This document shows, piece after piece, positions 38,345-47,002 of a DNA stretch of 64,000 nt (within the stretch, counting starts at the first letter, position 1; each line of letters starts with the position of its first letter). The stretch is taken from NCBI RefSeq assembly GCF_014490745.1, contig NZ_LZEU01000001.1:2011501-2075500 (forward strand), given 5' to 3'. The translations under genes and the position numbers were made by a program. Origin of the DNA: Pseudomonas alcaligenes (lineage in GTDB: Bacteria; Pseudomonadota; Gammaproteobacteria; Pseudomonadales; Pseudomonadaceae). A model generated the notes under the pieces. The model saw only the letters and a program-made list of their open reading frames with translations. It ran no database searches and was not told the origin of the DNA.

Positions 38345-39481
38345 ATGGCAGAAAGCGAAAGTGGCGCGGACAAGAGCGAGGAGCCCACTAGTAAGCGCCG
38401 CGAGGAGGCGCGCAAGAAAGGCCAGGTGGCCCGTTCACGGGAGCTCAACACCCTGGCCGTGGTGCTCGGTGGAGCCATCGGCCTGATGATCTACGGCGCG
38501 CAGATGGGCGCGACCATGCTGGCCATGATGCGCAGTAACTTCAGCCTGCCGCGCGAGGTGCTGCTGGACGACGGTTCCATGGCGCGCTACCTGCTGGCCT
38601 GGGGCATGCAGGCGCTGCTGGCGCTGCAGCCGCTGCTGACCCTGCTGCTGATCGCGGCGATAGTCGGGCCCATCGCCCTGGGCGGCTGGCTGTTCTCCAG
38701 CGAGGCGCTGATGCCGCAGTTCAGTCGGATGAACCCGCTGGAAGGGCTCAAGCGCATGTTCTCCACCAAGGCGCTGGTGGAGCTGGTCAAGGCCGTGGCC
38801 AAGTTCGCGGTGATCCTCCTGGTGGCGCTGGCCGTGCTCAAGTCCGACCAGCAGGATCTGCTGGCGATCGGCAACGAGCCGGTGGAGGCGGCCATCGGCC
38901 ACAGCCTCGAGGTGGTGGGGCGCAGCCTGGTGTGGCTGGCCTGCGGGCTGATCCTGATCGCCGCGGTGGATGTGCCGTTCCAGCTCTGGGATGCGCGGCA
39001 GAAGCTGATGATGACCAAGCAGGAGGTGCGCGACGAGTACAAGGACAGCGAGGGCAAGCCCGAGGTCAAGTCGAAGATTCGCCAGTTGCAGCGGCAGATG
39101 GCCGAGCAGCGCATGATGCAGAAAGTGCCCGAGGCCGATGTGGTGATCACCAACCCGACCCACTTCGCCGTGGCCCTCAAGTACGACCCGAAAACCGGGC
39201 AGGCGCCGTTGCTGCTGGCCAAGGGCGGCGATTTCCTGGCGCTGAAGATCCGCGAGATCGCCCAGGAGCACAAGGTCACCCTGCTCGAGTCGCCGGCCCT
39301 GGCGCGGGCGGTGTACTACTCCACCGAGATCGATCGGGAGATTCCCGCCGGTCTCTACCTGGCGGTGGCCCAGGTACTGGCCTACGTCTACCAGCTCAAG
39401 CAGTTCCGCGCCGGCAAGGGCAAGCGCCCGACGCCGCTGAAGGATCTGCCGATTCCGCCGGATCTGCGCCGCGACGAATAA
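38345..39481 (+). CDS. flhB: Export specificity switch protein FlhB
   Basis: Protein of 378 residues. N-terminal ADKSEEPTSKRREEARKKGQ precedes four membrane helices; the cytoplasmic domain carries the self-cleavage site NPTH in ADVVITNPTHFAVALKYDP. Cleavage there switches export from rod/hook to filament proteins after FliK signals. Intact in every part I can check. A separate gene at 55444-55770 encodes a homologue of only the part after NPTH. Confidence 0.97.
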   Translation: MAESESGADKSEEPTSKRREEARKKGQVARSRELNTLAVVLGGAIGLMIYGAQMGATMLAMMRSNFSLPREVLLDDGSMARYLLAWGMQALLALQPLLTLLLIAAIVGPIALGGWLFSSEALMPQFSRMNPLEGLKRMFSTKALVELVKAVAKFAVILLVALAVLKSDQQDLLAIGNEPVEAAIGHSLEVVGRSLVWLACGLILIAAVDVPFQLWDARQKLMMTKQEVRDEYKDSEGKPEVKSKIRQLQRQMAEQRMMQKVPEADVVITNPTHFAVALKYDPKTGQAPLLLAKGGDFLALKIREIAQEHKVTLLESPALARAVYYSTEIDREIPAGLYLAVAQVLAYVYQLKQFRAGKGKRPTPLKDLPIPPDLRRDE

Positions 39482-39618
39482 GGCGCCCGCGCGGCACGTT
39501 CGTCGCCTGACTTTGACAGCTCTAACCTGCGACCTACACCTGCTAGTGGGTCGGTGGCCTTGCCGTTGCCGTGGTACTGCACCTGAACGGAGTCAGACCA
39601 CCACAGCGGAGCATCCCC

Positions 39619-40443
39619 ATGGCCAGAATCGCCCTAACCAGCGCCTTGCGCAGCGAATACGAAAACCTGTTCAACAGCTGCCAGATCCGTCCGGCCAAGG
39701 CCGGCGACGTCGAAACCCTTGTCCAGCAACTGCAGAGCAACAGCGCCCGCTACCAGCGGGTAGGGCAGAAGCTGGGAATTCCCTGGGGCTTCATCGCGGT
39801 GGTGCACAACCTGGAAAGCAGCCAGCGTTTCGACCGCCACCTGCATAACGGCGACCCGCTGAGCGCGCGTACCGTGCAGGTGCCGGCCGGGCGACCGAAG
39901 GCCGGCAACCCGCCGTTCACCTGGGAGCAGAGCGCCGAGGATGCGTTGCTGCTGAAGAAGCTCGGCAGCAGTACCGACTGGAGCCTGGCCGGCACCCTGT
40001 ACCAACTGGAGCTGTACAACGGCTTCGGCTACCGCCTGTACCACCCGCACGTGCTCTCACCCTACCTGTGGGGCTACAGCAACCATTACGACAGCGGCAA
40101 GTATGTGCAGGACGGCACCTGGTCGGACAGCGCCGTGTCCAAGCAGTGTGGTGCGGCGGTGCTGCTGCGGCGCATGGCCGAGCGCGGCCTGATCGAGTTC
40201 GCCGACCAGCCGCGGCCGGCGGCCCGTGCCGAGCCGCTGGTGGTTGGCTATTCGATGCAGGCTTCCGCCGATCCGGCCCAGGTGCAGCGGGTCGAGTCGC
40301 TGCAGCTGTGGCTCAACGGCTTTCCCGGAGTGTTCGTCAAGGTCGACGGCATTCCCGGCCAGCGCACTTCCGAGGCTTACCGGCTGGTCACCGGCAGCTA
40401 CCTGCCGGGCGATCCGCGCCTGAATCAGCGCCAGGCCGCCTGA
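39619..40443 (+). CDS. Lysozyme-family protein with peptidoglycan-binding-like C-terminus
   Basis: Protein of 274 residues from ATG 39619 (GGAG 9 nt upstream). The central part resembles a family of lysozyme-like proteins: GIPWGFIAVVHNLESSQRF with a candidate catalytic Glu66, then HLHNGDPLSARTVQVPAGRP. The C-terminal 60 residues look like a peptidoglycan-binding domain (LQLWLNGFPGVFVKVDGIPG, RTSEAYRLVTG). No signal peptide is visible, so it may be cytoplasmic or leave by an unusual route. It sits between flhB and flhA, where P. aeruginosa also has a conserved uncharacterised gene. A role in remodelling murein for the export gate or stators is inference. Confidence 0.75.
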   Translation: MARIALTSALRSEYENLFNSCQIRPAKAGDVETLVQQLQSNSARYQRVGQKLGIPWGFIAVVHNLESSQRFDRHLHNGDPLSARTVQVPAGRPKAGNPPFTWEQSAEDALLLKKLGSSTDWSLAGTLYQLELYNGFGYRLYHPHVLSPYLWGYSNHYDSGKYVQDGTWSDSAVSKQCGAAVLLRRMAERGLIEFADQPRPAARAEPLVVGYSMQASADPAQVQRVESLQLWLNGFPGVFVKVDGIPGQRTSEAYRLVTGSYLPGDPRLNQRQAA

Positions 40444-40448
40444 GTGGC

Positions 40449-40476
40449 GGTGGCCCCGTCGTCGGGCGGGGCCACC
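40449..40476 (+). terminator. Hairpin after the lysozyme-family gene
   Basis: GGTGGCCCCG (40449-40458) pairs perfectly with CGGGGCCACC (40467-40476), 10 bp and 8-nt loop. No U tract follows, so it may be a weak terminator or stabiliser. Confidence 0.5.
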
Positions 40477-40487
40477 GGCCCGACAAG

Positions 40488-40504
40488 TTGGAATGCTTCT
40501 TGCC
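40488..40504 (+). promoter_or_regulatory. Sigma54 promoter of flhA
   Basis: GTTGGAATGCTTCTTGC has GG (40490-40491), 10 nt, GC (40502-40503). It lies 58 nt before the flhA GTG and would drive flhA-flhF-fleN-fliA. Confidence 0.75.
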
Positions 40505-40561
40505 CTAGCTCCAGCGTGACGCGCTTTTGCGTCAAAAGATTGAATCGGCTGGGGAAAACAC

Positions 40562-42691
40562 GTGGCAGTGGATCGTGCGCAAATCATCGGTGACGTACGC
40601 AGCAATCTGGCGGGCCTGCGCAATGGCAGCCTGGGTATTCCGCTGCTGCTGCTGGTCATGCTGGCCATGGTCATGCTGCCGATCCCGCCGTTCCTGCTCG
40701 ATGTGCTGTTCACCTTCAGCATCGCCCTGTCCATCGTGGTTCTGCTGGTAGCCATCTACTCCCTGCGGCCGCTGGATTTCGCCGTCTTCCCCACCGTACT
40801 GCTGGCCGCGACCCTGCTGCGCCTGGCATTGAACGTGGCCTCGACGCGGGTGGTGCTGCTGCACGGCCAGGACGGCCACGACGCCGCCGGCAAGGTGATC
40901 CAGGCCTTCGGTGAGGTGGTGATCGGCGGCAACTACGTGGTCGGTATCGTGGTGTTCGCCATCCTCATGATCATCAACTTCGTGGTGGTCACCAAGGGTG
41001 CCGGGCGGATCTCCGAGGTCAGTGCGCGCTTCACCCTGGATGCCATGCCCGGCAAGCAGATGGCCATCGACGCCGACCTCAACTCCGGCCTGATCGACCA
41101 GACCGAAGCCAAGCGTCGCCGCGTGGAGGTGGCCCAGGAGGCCGACTTCTACGGCTCGATGGATGGTGCCAGCAAGTTCGTTCGCGGTGACGCCGTCGCC
41201 GGCCTGCTGATCCTCTTCATCAACCTGATCGGCGGTATCGCCATCGGCGTGATGCAGCACGACCTGGCCTTCGCCGAGGCGGGGCGCATCTACACCCTGC
41301 TGACCATCGGTGACGGTCTGGTGGCGCAGATCCCGTCGCTGCTGCTGTCCACCGCTGCGGCGATCATGGTGACCCGCGTGTCCACCTCGGAAGACATGGG
41401 TGCCCAGGTCAGCCGGCAGATGTTCGCTTCGCCCAAGGCCCTGGCCGTGTCCTCGGCGATCATGATCGCCATGGGCATGGTGCCGGGCATGCCGCACTTT
41501 TCCTTCCTCAGCCTCGGCCTGGTGGCGGCCGGCGCGGCCTACTGGATCGCCAACAAGCAGCGCAAGACGAAGGAGGAGGCGGTCAAGGAAGTCCAGCGCC
41601 AGCAGGAGCTGCTGCCGGCGCAAAAGGCCCAGGAGGTCAAGGAACTGGGCTGGGACGACGTCACCCCGGTGGACATGGTCGGCCTGGAGGTGGGCTATCG
41701 GCTGATCCCGCTGGTCGACCGCAACCAGGGTGGCCAGCTGCTGGCGCGAATCAAGGGGGTACGCAAGAAGCTGTCCCAGGAAATGGGCTTCCTGATGCCC
41801 TCGGTGCATATCCGCGACAACCTCGACCTGCTGCCCAACGCCTATCGCCTGACCCTGATGGGCGTCAGCGTGGCCGAGGCGGAGGTGTATCCGGAACGCG
41901 AGCTGGCGATCAACCCGGGGCAGGTGTTCGGCACCCTCAACGGCATCGCCGCCAAGGATCCGGCGTTCGGCCTGGAGGCGGTGTGGATCGACCCGACCCA
42001 GCGCGATCAGGCGCAGTCCCTCGGCTACACCGTGGTGGACGCCAGCACGGTGGTCGCCACCCACCTCAACCAGGTGCTGCACAAGCATGCCCACGAGCTG
42101 CTGGGGCACGAGGAAGTGCAGCAGCTCATGCAACTGCTGGCCAAGAGCTCGCCGAAGCTGGCCGAGGAGCTGGTGCCGGGCATGGTGTCGCTGTCGACCC
42201 TGCTCAAGGTGCTGCAGAGCCTGCTGCAGGAACAGGTGCCGGTACGCGACATCCGCAGCATCGCCGAAGCCATCTCCAACGTGGCGCCAAAGAGTCAAGA
42301 TCCCGCCGCGATGGTTGCCGCGGTTCGCGTCGCGCTGTCCCGTGCAATCGTGCAAAGCATTGTGGGACTAGAGCCGGAGCTGCCTGTGATCACTCTGGAA
42401 CCCAGGTTGGAACAGATATTGCTCAATAGCCTGCAGAAGGCCGGTCAGGGCTCCGAGGATGGCATCCTCCTGGAACCTGGCATGGCCGAGAAGCTGCAAC
42501 GCTCCCTGGTGGAAGCGGCGCAGCGCCAGGAAATGCTCGGCAAACCGGTGATCCTGCTGGTAGCCGGCCCGGTTCGGGCGATGATGTCGCGCTTCGCGCG
42601 GCTCGCCGTAGCCAACATGCATGTCCTGGCCTATCAGGAAATACCGGATAACAAGCAGGTCACCATCGTTGCGACGGTGGGCCAGAACTGA
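40562..42691 (+). CDS. flhA: Flagellar export protein FlhA
   Basis: Protein of 709 residues, the ring-forming export gate that uses proton motive force and docks chaperone-substrate pairs. About eight membrane helices (to about residue 330) include the FHIPEP signature region: RPLDFAVFPTVLLAATLLRL and GAGRISEVSARFTLDAMPGK. The cytoplasmic C-terminal domain follows from about 350. Start is GTG 40562; a second GTG two codons later (40568) is equally compatible with the family N-terminus (VDRAQII). Confidence 0.97.
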   Translation: MAVDRAQIIGDVRSNLAGLRNGSLGIPLLLLVMLAMVMLPIPPFLLDVLFTFSIALSIVVLLVAIYSLRPLDFAVFPTVLLAATLLRLALNVASTRVVLLHGQDGHDAAGKVIQAFGEVVIGGNYVVGIVVFAILMIINFVVVTKGAGRISEVSARFTLDAMPGKQMAIDADLNSGLIDQTEAKRRRVEVAQEADFYGSMDGASKFVRGDAVAGLLILFINLIGGIAIGVMQHDLAFAEAGRIYTLLTIGDGLVAQIPSLLLSTAAAIMVTRVSTSEDMGAQVSRQMFASPKALAVSSAIMIAMGMVPGMPHFSFLSLGLVAAGAAYWIANKQRKTKEEAVKEVQRQQELLPAQKAQEVKELGWDDVTPVDMVGLEVGYRLIPLVDRNQGGQLLARIKGVRKKLSQEMGFLMPSVHIRDNLDLLPNAYRLTLMGVSVAEAEVYPERELAINPGQVFGTLNGIAAKDPAFGLEAVWIDPTQRDQAQSLGYTVVDASTVVATHLNQVLHKHAHELLGHEEVQQLMQLLAKSSPKLAEELVPGMVSLSTLLKVLQSLLQEQVPVRDIRSIAEAISNVAPKSQDPAAMVAAVRVALSRAIVQSIVGLEPELPVITLEPRLEQILLNSLQKAGQGSEDGILLEPGMAEKLQRSLVEAAQRQEMLGKPVILLVAGPVRAMMSRFARLAVANMHVLAYQEIPDNKQVTIVATVGQN

Positions 42692-42703
42692 GGGTTCTAA
42701 GCC

Positions 42704-44035
42704 ATGCAAGTCAAACGCTTCTTCGCCGCCGATATGCGTACCGCCATGAAACTGGTGCGTGATGAACTGGGCGCCGATGCCGCCATCATCGGCAACCGCC
42801 GCGTGGCCGGCGGGGTCGAGCTGACTGCCGCGCTGGACTATCAGATGCCCACGCCGCCGGCCCGCCAGCCCAACCTGGCGCTGGAGGCCGAGCTGCGCAA
42901 GACCCAGGCCAAGATCGCCACGGCCCAGGCCGAGCTGATCAGCCGCGCGGTGGTGGATCCCAGCAAGGATCGCCAGCTGTTCGCCAATGAGTCGCTGGTG
43001 GCCCCTGAGCTGCCGGCCACCCCGGTCAAGGCACCGCGCCCGGCTCCGGTCGCAGCCAAGCCGCAGGTGGCCCTGCAGAGCGCAGCGATGGATCAGCGGG
43101 CACTGGATGCCATGCGCTTCGAGCTGCATGGCCTGCGTGAACTGATCGAAGTGCAGCTGGGCTCTATCGCCTGGGGCCAGCTGCAGAACCGTAAGCCGCA
43201 GCAGGCCAACCTGTGGCGTCGCCTGCAGCGCATGGGCCTGTCGGCCGAGCTGTCCAAGGCACTGCTGGAGCGCGTGGCCAAGGTCGCCGATCCGCGCCAG
43301 GCCTGGCGCATGCTGCTGGCGCATCTCGCCCATGCGATCAAGACGCCCAAGGTAGAGCCACTGGAAGAGGGCGGGGTAATCGCTCTGGTCGGCCCGGCCG
43401 GCATGGGCAAGACCACTACCCTGGCCAAGCTGGCCGCGCGTTACGTGCTCAAGTACGGCCCGCAGAGTATTGCCCTGGTCGGCATGGACAGCTTCCGCAT
43501 CGGCGCCCAGGAGCAGCTCAAGACCCTCGGCCGCATCCTCAACGTCTCGGTGACCCAGGTCGATCCCGGTCAGTCGCTGCTGCAGGCCCTGGCGCCGCTG
43601 GCACGCAAGCGCGTGGTGCTGATCGATACCGCCGGCCTGCCGGGCAATGATCCGGCCCTGCGCCTGCAGCTGGAGAGCCTGGCCAACCGCGGGGTGAAGG
43701 CGAAGAATTACCTGGTGCTGGCGGCTACCAGCCAGAGCCAGGTGCTCAAGGCGGCCTACCATAGCTACAAGGCATGCGGCCTGGCCGGCTGCATTCTGAG
43801 CAAGGTGGATGAGGCGACCAGCCTGGGCGAGGTTTTAGGGCTGGCTATCAGCCAGCATCTACCGGTAGCCTATCTCGCTGATGGGCCGAAGATTCCGGAC
43901 GATGTGCAGGTACCGCGCAGCCACCAACTGGTGAGTCGCGCAGTGAGCCTGCAGACGCCCGACGATCCCAGCGAGGAAGCCATGGCGGATATGTTCGCCG
44001 GCCTGTACCACCACCCGGCGCGACGCGCGGGTTAG
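42704..44035 (+). CDS. flhF: Flagellar SRP-type GTPase FlhF
   Basis: Protein of 443 residues that places the polar flagellum. Basic N-terminal B domain starts MQVKRFFAADMRTAMKLVRD; helical N domain; SRP-type GTPase G domain with P loop GPAGMGKTTTLAKLAARY (about 230-247), VLIDTAGLPGND and SKVDEATSLGEVL. FlhF recruits FliF to the old pole; FleN, encoded next, limits flagellar number. Confidence 0.96.
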   Translation: MQVKRFFAADMRTAMKLVRDELGADAAIIGNRRVAGGVELTAALDYQMPTPPARQPNLALEAELRKTQAKIATAQAELISRAVVDPSKDRQLFANESLVAPELPATPVKAPRPAPVAAKPQVALQSAAMDQRALDAMRFELHGLRELIEVQLGSIAWGQLQNRKPQQANLWRRLQRMGLSAELSKALLERVAKVADPRQAWRMLLAHLAHAIKTPKVEPLEEGGVIALVGPAGMGKTTTLAKLAARYVLKYGPQSIALVGMDSFRIGAQEQLKTLGRILNVSVTQVDPGQSLLQALAPLARKRVVLIDTAGLPGNDPALRLQLESLANRGVKAKNYLVLAATSQSQVLKAAYHSYKACGLAGCILSKVDEATSLGEVLGLAISQHLPVAYLADGPKIPDDVQVPRSHQLVSRAVSLQTPDDPSEEAMADMFAGLYHHPARRAG

Positions 44036-44132
44036 GGCGGGCGGTAGCGCTCAAGGCGATCTAGTGTTGAGGAAAGGGTCGGTGTAGTTGCCCGACCAGC
44101 CCAGTCCAGGCAAGACAAGGTATTGAGAGAAC

Positions 44133-44966
44133 ATGGGTAGTATGCATCCCGTACAGGTGATTGCGGTGACCGGCGGCAAGGGTGGCGTCGGCAAGACCAA
44201 TGTGTCGGTGAATCTGTCGCTGGCCCTGGCCGATCTCGGTCGTCGGGTCATGCTGATGGACGCTGACCTTGGCCTGGCCAATGTCGATGTGCTGCTCGGC
44301 CTGACTGCCAAGCGCACCCTGGCCGATGTGATCGCCGGCGAGTGCGACCTGAAAGACGTGCTGATCCAGGGGCCCGGCGGCATCCGCATCGTGCCGGCTG
44401 CCTCCGGCACGCAGAGCATGGTGCAGCTGACGCCGTCGCAACATGCCGGCCTGATCCAGGCCTTCAGCGACATCAGCGACAACCTCGATGTGCTGGTGAT
44501 CGACACCGCCGCCGGCATCGGCGACGGCGTGGTCAGTTTCGTGCGCGCGGCCCAGGAAGTGCTGGTGGTGGTGTGCGACGAACCGACCTCGATCACCGAC
44601 GCCTACGCCCTGATTAAGTTGCTTAACCGCGATTACGGCATCAGCCGATTCCGTGTGCTGGCCAACATGGCGCACAGCCCGCAGGAAGGGCGCAACCTCT
44701 TTGCTAAACTGACCAAGGTGACCGATCGTTTCCTCGATGTGGCCCTGCAATACGTAGGTGCCGTGCCGTACGACGAATCGGTACGCAAGGCCGTGCAAAA
44801 GCAGCGCGCGGTATATGAAGCTTTCCCGCGCTCGAAATGCGCACTGGCGTTCAAAGCGATAGCCCAGAAAGTCGACACGTGGCCCTTGCCGGCCAACCCG
44901 CGTGGCCATCTGGAGTTCTTCGTCGAGCGTCTGGTGCAGCAGCCGATCGCGGGTACGGCGGTATGA
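44133..44966 (+). CDS. fleN: Flagellar number regulator FleN (FlhG)
   Basis: MinD/ParA-type ATPase of 277 residues. Deviant Walker A GGKGGVGKTNVSVNLSLAL near the N-terminus, DADLGLANVDVLLGL and VIDTAAGIGDGVVSF follow. In Pseudomonas FleN binds FleQ and restrains it, keeping a single flagellum. The 97-nt gap before it has no clear sigma54 or sigma28 element. It overlaps fliA by 4 nt. Confidence 0.96.
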   Translation: MGSMHPVQVIAVTGGKGGVGKTNVSVNLSLALADLGRRVMLMDADLGLANVDVLLGLTAKRTLADVIAGECDLKDVLIQGPGGIRIVPAASGTQSMVQLTPSQHAGLIQAFSDISDNLDVLVIDTAAGIGDGVVSFVRAAQEVLVVVCDEPTSITDAYALIKLLNRDYGISRFRVLANMAHSPQEGRNLFAKLTKVTDRFLDVALQYVGAVPYDESVRKAVQKQRAVYEAFPRSKCALAFKAIAQKVDTWPLPANPRGHLEFFVERLVQQPIAGTAV

Positions 44967-45709
44967 CAGCAGCCACTGGACTCCGTATGTACAACAAGGC
45001 GCAGGCGCAGGATTCCCAGCACCAGCTGATCGAGCGCTACGCGCCGCTGGTCAAGCGCATCGCCTATCACTTGCTGGCCCGCCTGCCGGCCAGCGTGCAG
45101 GTGGACGACCTGATGCAGGCCGGCATGATCGGCCTGCTGGAAGCGTCCAAGAAATACGACGGTGGCAAGGGCGCCAGTTTCGAGACCTACGCCGGCATCC
45201 GCATCCGTGGCGCCATGCTCGACGAGGTGCGCAAGGGTGACTGGGCGCCGCGTTCGGTGCACCGCAACACCCGCATGGTCAGCGACGCGATTCGAGTAAT
45301 TGAGGCGCGCACGGGAAGAGACGCTAAAGATCAAGAAGTTGCGGCCGAACTCCAATTGAGTCTCGAGGATTACTACGGCATTCTTGGCGACACTTTGGGC
45401 AGCCGCCTGTTCAGTTTCGACGACCTGGTACAGGACGGCGAACATGGTGGTCTGCACGAAGACAGCAGCAGTGCACAGGCCGAGCCTTTGCACGATCTGG
45501 AAGACGAGCGTTTCCAGGCAGCACTGGCCGATGCCATTGCCCATCTGCCGGAGCGCGAGCGCCTCGTGCTGGCGCTGTATTACGACGAAGAACTGAATCT
45601 CAAGGAAATCGGCGAAGTACTGGGGGTCAGCGAGTCCCGGGTCAGCCAGTTGCACAGCCAGTGCGCCGCACGTTTGCGCGCCAGGCTGGGTGAGTGGCGC
45701 GCGGGCTGA
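44963..45709 (+). CDS. fliA: RNA polymerase sigma28 factor FliA
   Basis: Protein of 248 residues from ATG 44963, which overlaps the fleN stop (ATGA). Region 2 contains YAPLVKRIAYHLLARLPASV and DDLMQAGMIGLLEASKKYD; region 4 has LNLKEIGEVLGVSESRVSQL. It directs transcription of flagellin and late genes; FliA-type promoters are visible before fliC and the second fliS. The frame is open upstream, but upstream residues have no homology. Confidence 0.97.
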   Translation: MTAATGLRMYNKAQAQDSQHQLIERYAPLVKRIAYHLLARLPASVQVDDLMQAGMIGLLEASKKYDGGKGASFETYAGIRIRGAMLDEVRKGDWAPRSVHRNTRMVSDAIRVIEARTGRDAKDQEVAAELQLSLEDYYGILGDTLGSRLFSFDDLVQDGEHGGLHEDSSSAQAEPLHDLEDERFQAALADAIAHLPERERLVLALYYDEELNLKEIGEVLGVSESRVSQLHSQCAARLRARLGEWRAG

Positions 45710-45778
45710 CGCACTGCCGGTTTCATGATTGCGACGTCCCCGGGTACCGGTGGCGTTTAGGACTGTACGGAGGTCGAC

Positions 45779-46165
45779 TTGGACAAGAACATGAAAATCC
45801 TCATCGTCGATGATTTCTCGACGATGCGCCGGATCATCAAGAACCTCTTGCGCGATTTGGGCTTTACCAATACCGCCGAGGCCGATGATGGCGTGACGGC
45901 GTTGCCTATGCTGCAAAGTGGCAGCTTCGACTTCCTGGTTACCGACTGGAACATGCCGGGCATGACCGGGATCGACCTGCTGCGCGCGGTGCGTGCCGAT
46001 GATCGCCTGAAGACCCTGCCAGTGCTGATGGTGACCGCCGAGGCCAAGCGCGATCAGATCATCGAGGCCGCACAGGCCGGGGTGAATGGCTACGTAGTCA
46101 AGCCGTTCACTGCCCAGGTGCTGAAGGAGAAGATCGAGAAGATCTTCGAGCGGGTTAACGGCTGA
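45779..46165 (+). CDS. cheY: Chemotaxis response regulator CheY
   Basis: Single-domain receiver that, when phosphorylated by CheA, binds FliM and reverses the motor. [18 protein letters not shown] supplies the acidic pocket, the phosphoacceptor Asp is in [12 protein letters not shown], and Lys in YVVKPF. Two starts compete: TTG 45779 has GGAGG with 5-nt spacing (128 residues, MDKNMKIL), while ATG 45791 gives the usual 124-residue protein but is 17 nt from GGAGG. The ribosome site favours TTG. Confidence 0.96.
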   Translation: MDKNMKILIVDDFSTMRRIIKNLLRDLGFTNTAEADDGVTALPMLQSGSFDFLVTDWNMPGMTGIDLLRAVRADDRLKTLPVLMVTAEAKRDQIIEAAQAGVNGYVVKPFTAQVLKEKIEKIFERVNG

Positions 46166-46184
46166 TGTTCGCCACGAGGGCGCT

Positions 46185-46973
46185 ATGGCAAACGATGACT
46201 CCTCTCTGGGCGAACTTGAATCGACCCTGAAGCTTCATGCAACGCAGCTTGTCGAAAGCCTGGAAAAGGGCCGTTTCGGCGAGGCGGTGCAACTGATCCA
46301 CGAACTGAACCAGACCCGTGACCGCGGCCTGTATCAGGAAGTGGGGCGACTGACCCGCGAACTGCACAACGCGATCGTCAATTTCCAGATCGATCCGCGC
46401 AATCCGCACGCCCAGGAAATCTCGCAAATCACCGACGCCACCGAACGGCTGTCCTACGTGGTGCAGATGACCGAGAAGGCGGCCAACCGCACCATGGATC
46501 TGGTCGAGCAAAGCGCGCCACTGGTCAACGACCTGGGTGACGAGGCGCAGAGCCTGAGCGCCGAGTGGGGCCGCTTCATGCGCCGCGAGCTGGGCGCCGA
46601 CGCCTTCCGCGAGCTGGCCAAACGCATCGAGCTGTTCCTCGCCCGTAGCGAGCGCGACAGCCAGAAGCTGTCCGGCCACCTCAACGACATTCTGCTGGCG
46701 CAGGATTACCAGGATCTCACCGGTCAGGTGATCAAGCGCGTGACCCAGCTGGTCACCGAAGTGGAGAGCAACCTGCTCAAGCTGGTGCTGATGGCCAGCC
46801 ACGTCGACCGCTTTGCCGGTATCCAGCATGACCACGAGGCGCTGCGCGCCGAGCAAGAACAACAAAAAGAGCCTTCCCGGGGTGAAGGTCCGCAGATCCA
46901 TGCCGATAAGCGTGAGGACGTCGCATCCAACCAGGACGATGTCGATGATCTGCTGTCCAGCCTGGGATTTTAA
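46185..46973 (+). CDS. cheZ: CheY-P phosphatase CheZ
   Basis: Protein of 262 residues, long helical bundle. The active-site segment is LLAQDYQDLTGQVIKRV with the catalytic Gln in QDLTGQ. The C-terminal DDVDDLLSSLGF is the CheY-binding peptide, joined by a flexible linker (about 225-250). Nineteen nt after cheY. Confidence 0.95.
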   Translation: MANDDSSLGELESTLKLHATQLVESLEKGRFGEAVQLIHELNQTRDRGLYQEVGRLTRELHNAIVNFQIDPRNPHAQEISQITDATERLSYVVQMTEKAANRTMDLVEQSAPLVNDLGDEAQSLSAEWGRFMRRELGADAFRELAKRIELFLARSERDSQKLSGHLNDILLAQDYQDLTGQVIKRVTQLVTEVESNLLKLVLMASHVDRFAGIQHDHEALRAEQEQQKEPSRGEGPQIHADKREDVASNQDDVDDLLSSLGF

Positions 46974-47002
46974 GGCTCTAACAGAGCCTTTGGAGCGCAC
47001 CG

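Noticed and set aside
44036..44132. Possible promoter in the flhF-fleN gap
   Set aside because: GGTCGGTGTAGTTGCC looks sigma54-like at a glance, but GG and GC are 11 or more nt apart. No sigma28 element is present either.
45717..45733. GG-N10-GC spacing before cheY (CGGTTTCATGATTGC)
   Set aside because: Spacing is right and TTGC is present, but the -24 half lacks TGGCA. With many GG and GC pairs in such DNA this is likely chance.
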